Of a stretch of 7,517 nucleotides of DNA, positions 6,429-7,517 are shown in pieces. The notes beneath the pieces are model-generated. The model searched no databases. It was not told the origin of the DNA and was given only the letters and a program-made list of their open reading frames with translations. The number at the start of each line of letters is the position of its first letter. Position 1 is the first letter of the stretch. Origin of the DNA: Alistipes sp. CAG:268. Lineage in GTDB: Bacteria > Bacteroidota > Bacteroidia > Bacteroidales > Rikenellaceae. The stretch spans positions 20,185 to 27,701 of the forward strand of contig FR891985.1 in NCBI GenBank assembly GCA_000434235.1. The letters run 5' to 3'. A program made the translations under genes and the position numbers.

Positions 6429-7517
6429 ATATCCAGCAGAATACCGTCAGCGAGAACAATTTCGAGCAGTGCATCAAGTGCACCGTCTGCACGGTGTATT
6501 GCCCTGTCGCAGCCGTGAATCCGATCTTCCCGGGACCGAAACAGGCGGGTCCCGACGGCGAACGGCTGCGCCTCAAGCAGCCCGATTTCTTTGACAGCGC
6601 CCTCAAATACTGCCTCAACTGCAAGCGCTGCGAGGTGGCATGCCCCTCGAACGTGCGCATCGGCGACATCATCCAAGCGGCGCGGATCAAGTACGGGCCC
6701 AAGCGCAACACGTCGCTGCGCAACTTCGTACTGGCGAACACCGACCTGGTCGGTTCGCTCGCCACGCCCTTTGCGCCGATCGTCAATACGGCCGTGGCCC
6801 TGAAGCCCGTGCGGGTCATGATGGACAAGGTCATGTCCATCGACCACCGCCGCATCTTCCCCAAATACGCCCACGGGACCTTCACCTCGTGGTACCGCCG
6901 CCATGCCGCCGCCGAGCAGGAGGCTTTCCCGCGGCAGGTGGCCTTCTTCCACGGCTGCTACGTGAACTACAACAACCCCCAGCTGGGCAAGGACCTCATC
7001 CGCATCATGAATGCCCTGGGCTACGGCGTGCAGCTGCTCGACAAGGAGCGGTGCTGCGGTGTGGCGCTGATCTCCAACGGGCTCTACAAGCAGGCCCGGC
7101 GGCAGGCCGAGACCAACCTTGCGTCGCTCCGCACGGCGGTAGGCGCCCGCGGCCTGGACGTGATCACCACCTCCTCGACCTGCACCTTCACGCTGCGCGA
7201 CGAGTACCCGCACCTGCTCGACCTGCCGAACGACGACGTGCGTGAGCGGATCGAGCTGGCGACGCGCTATCTCTACCGTCTGCTGCGGGAGGAGGGACAC
7301 AAACTCCGCTTCAAGGATGCCTCGCCGCTGCGCGTGGCCTACCACACGCCCTGCCACATGGAGAAGATGGGGTGGGCCTGCTACTCGATCGAGCTGCTGC
7401 GCATGATCCCCGGCGTCGAGGTGACGGTGCTCGATTCGCAGTGCTGCGGCATTGCCGGCACCTACGGCTTCAAGAAGGAGAACTACGCCACCTCGCAGGC
7501 CATCGGTGAGCCGCTCT
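6425..7517 (+). CDS. glpC: Anaerobic glycerol-3-phosphate dehydrogenase subunit C (3' end outside window)
   Basis: This is the iron-sulfur subunit, which attaches the GlpAB dimer to the membrane and passes electrons to menaquinone. The frame runs without a stop from ATG 6425 to the window end: 364 codons, against about 396 residues for E. coli GlpC, so roughly 30 residues are missing on the right. Two ferredoxin-type [4Fe-4S] motifs are intact: Cys16, 19, 22, 26 (CIKCTVCTVYCP) and Cys63, 66, 69, 73 (CLNCKRCEVACP). Two cysteine-rich CCG modules follow. The first has Cys178 (FFHGC), Cys210-Cys211-Gly212 and Cys253 (STCTF). The second has Cys310 (HTPCHMEKMGW) and Cys340-Cys341-Gly342 (SQCCGIAGTYGFKKENY). 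The final CxxC of the second module should lie just beyond base 7517. The start overlaps the glpB stop by four bases. The N-terminus before Cys16 is a few residues longer than in E. coli. Confidence 0.96.
   Translation, partial: MNIQQNTVSENNFEQCIKCTVCTVYCPVAAVNPIFPGPKQAGPDGERLRLKQPDFFDSALKYCLNCKRCEVACPSNVRIGDIIQAARIKYGPKRNTSLRNFVLANTDLVGSLATPFAPIVNTAVALKPVRVMMDKVMSIDHRRIFPKYAHGTFTSWYRRHAAAEQEAFPRQVAFFHGCYVNYNNPQLGKDLIRIMNALGYGVQLLDKERCCGVALISNGLYKQARRQAETNLASLRTAVGARGLDVITTSSTCTFTLRDEYPHLLDLPNDDVRERIELATRYLYRLLREEGHKLRFKDASPLRVAYHTPCHMEKMGWACYSIELLRMIPGVEVTVLDSQCCGIAGTYGFKKENYATSQAIGEPL

Noticed and set aside
6401..7357. 318-codon minus-strand frame opposite glpC
   Set aside because: GlpC with all its cysteine motifs is on the + strand; the antisense frame is open only because stops are rare at high GC.
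7442..7517. Apparent truncation of GlpC
   Set aside because: The frame is intact up to the last base; the missing end is the window edge and not a mutation.

Overview
The window looks like a piece of a Bacteroidota chromosome, most likely an Alistipes-like gut anaerobe. The evidence is a TonB-dependent receptor paired with a DUF5689-type lipoprotein, a promoter that fits the Bacteroidota consensus (TTTG, then TAnnTTTG), gene starts without a clear Shine-Dalgarno sequence, and coding DNA that is very GC-rich next to an AT-rich promoter region. The genus is inferred from composition and gene content and was not tested.

Left part (2-3236): two genes read rightward and almost certainly co-transcribed. 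The first is the C-terminal 657 residues of an outer-membrane TonB-dependent receptor, cut by the left window edge. The second, 16 bases downstream, is a 395-residue lipoprotein with a DUF5689-type domain. A strong Rho-independent terminator closes this unit. The pair probably imports an unidentified substrate across the outer membrane.

Middle part (3180-3543): a gene-free stretch of 364 bases. It holds the terminator, a pyrimidine-rich GC-rich segment with no visible function, and then an abrupt change to AT-rich DNA. The AT-rich part contains a Bacteroidota promoter and several repeated 10- to 14-base motifs that resemble operators of DeoR-family repressors.

Right part (3544-7517): glpA, glpB and glpC, encoding anaerobic glycerol-3-phosphate dehydrogenase. 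Both junctions are 4-base ATGA overlaps, so the three subunits are probably translationally coupled. GlpA and GlpB are full length; GlpC runs off the right edge, probably about 30 codons short of its end. Together they oxidise sn-glycerol-3-phosphate to dihydroxyacetone phosphate and pass the electrons through iron-sulfur centres towards menaquinone, probably feeding fumarate respiration.

The protein families are all recognisable, and I do not see a previously undescribed multi-gene system. The least explained elements are the motif cluster in front of glpA and the substrate of the receptor-lipoprotein pair.
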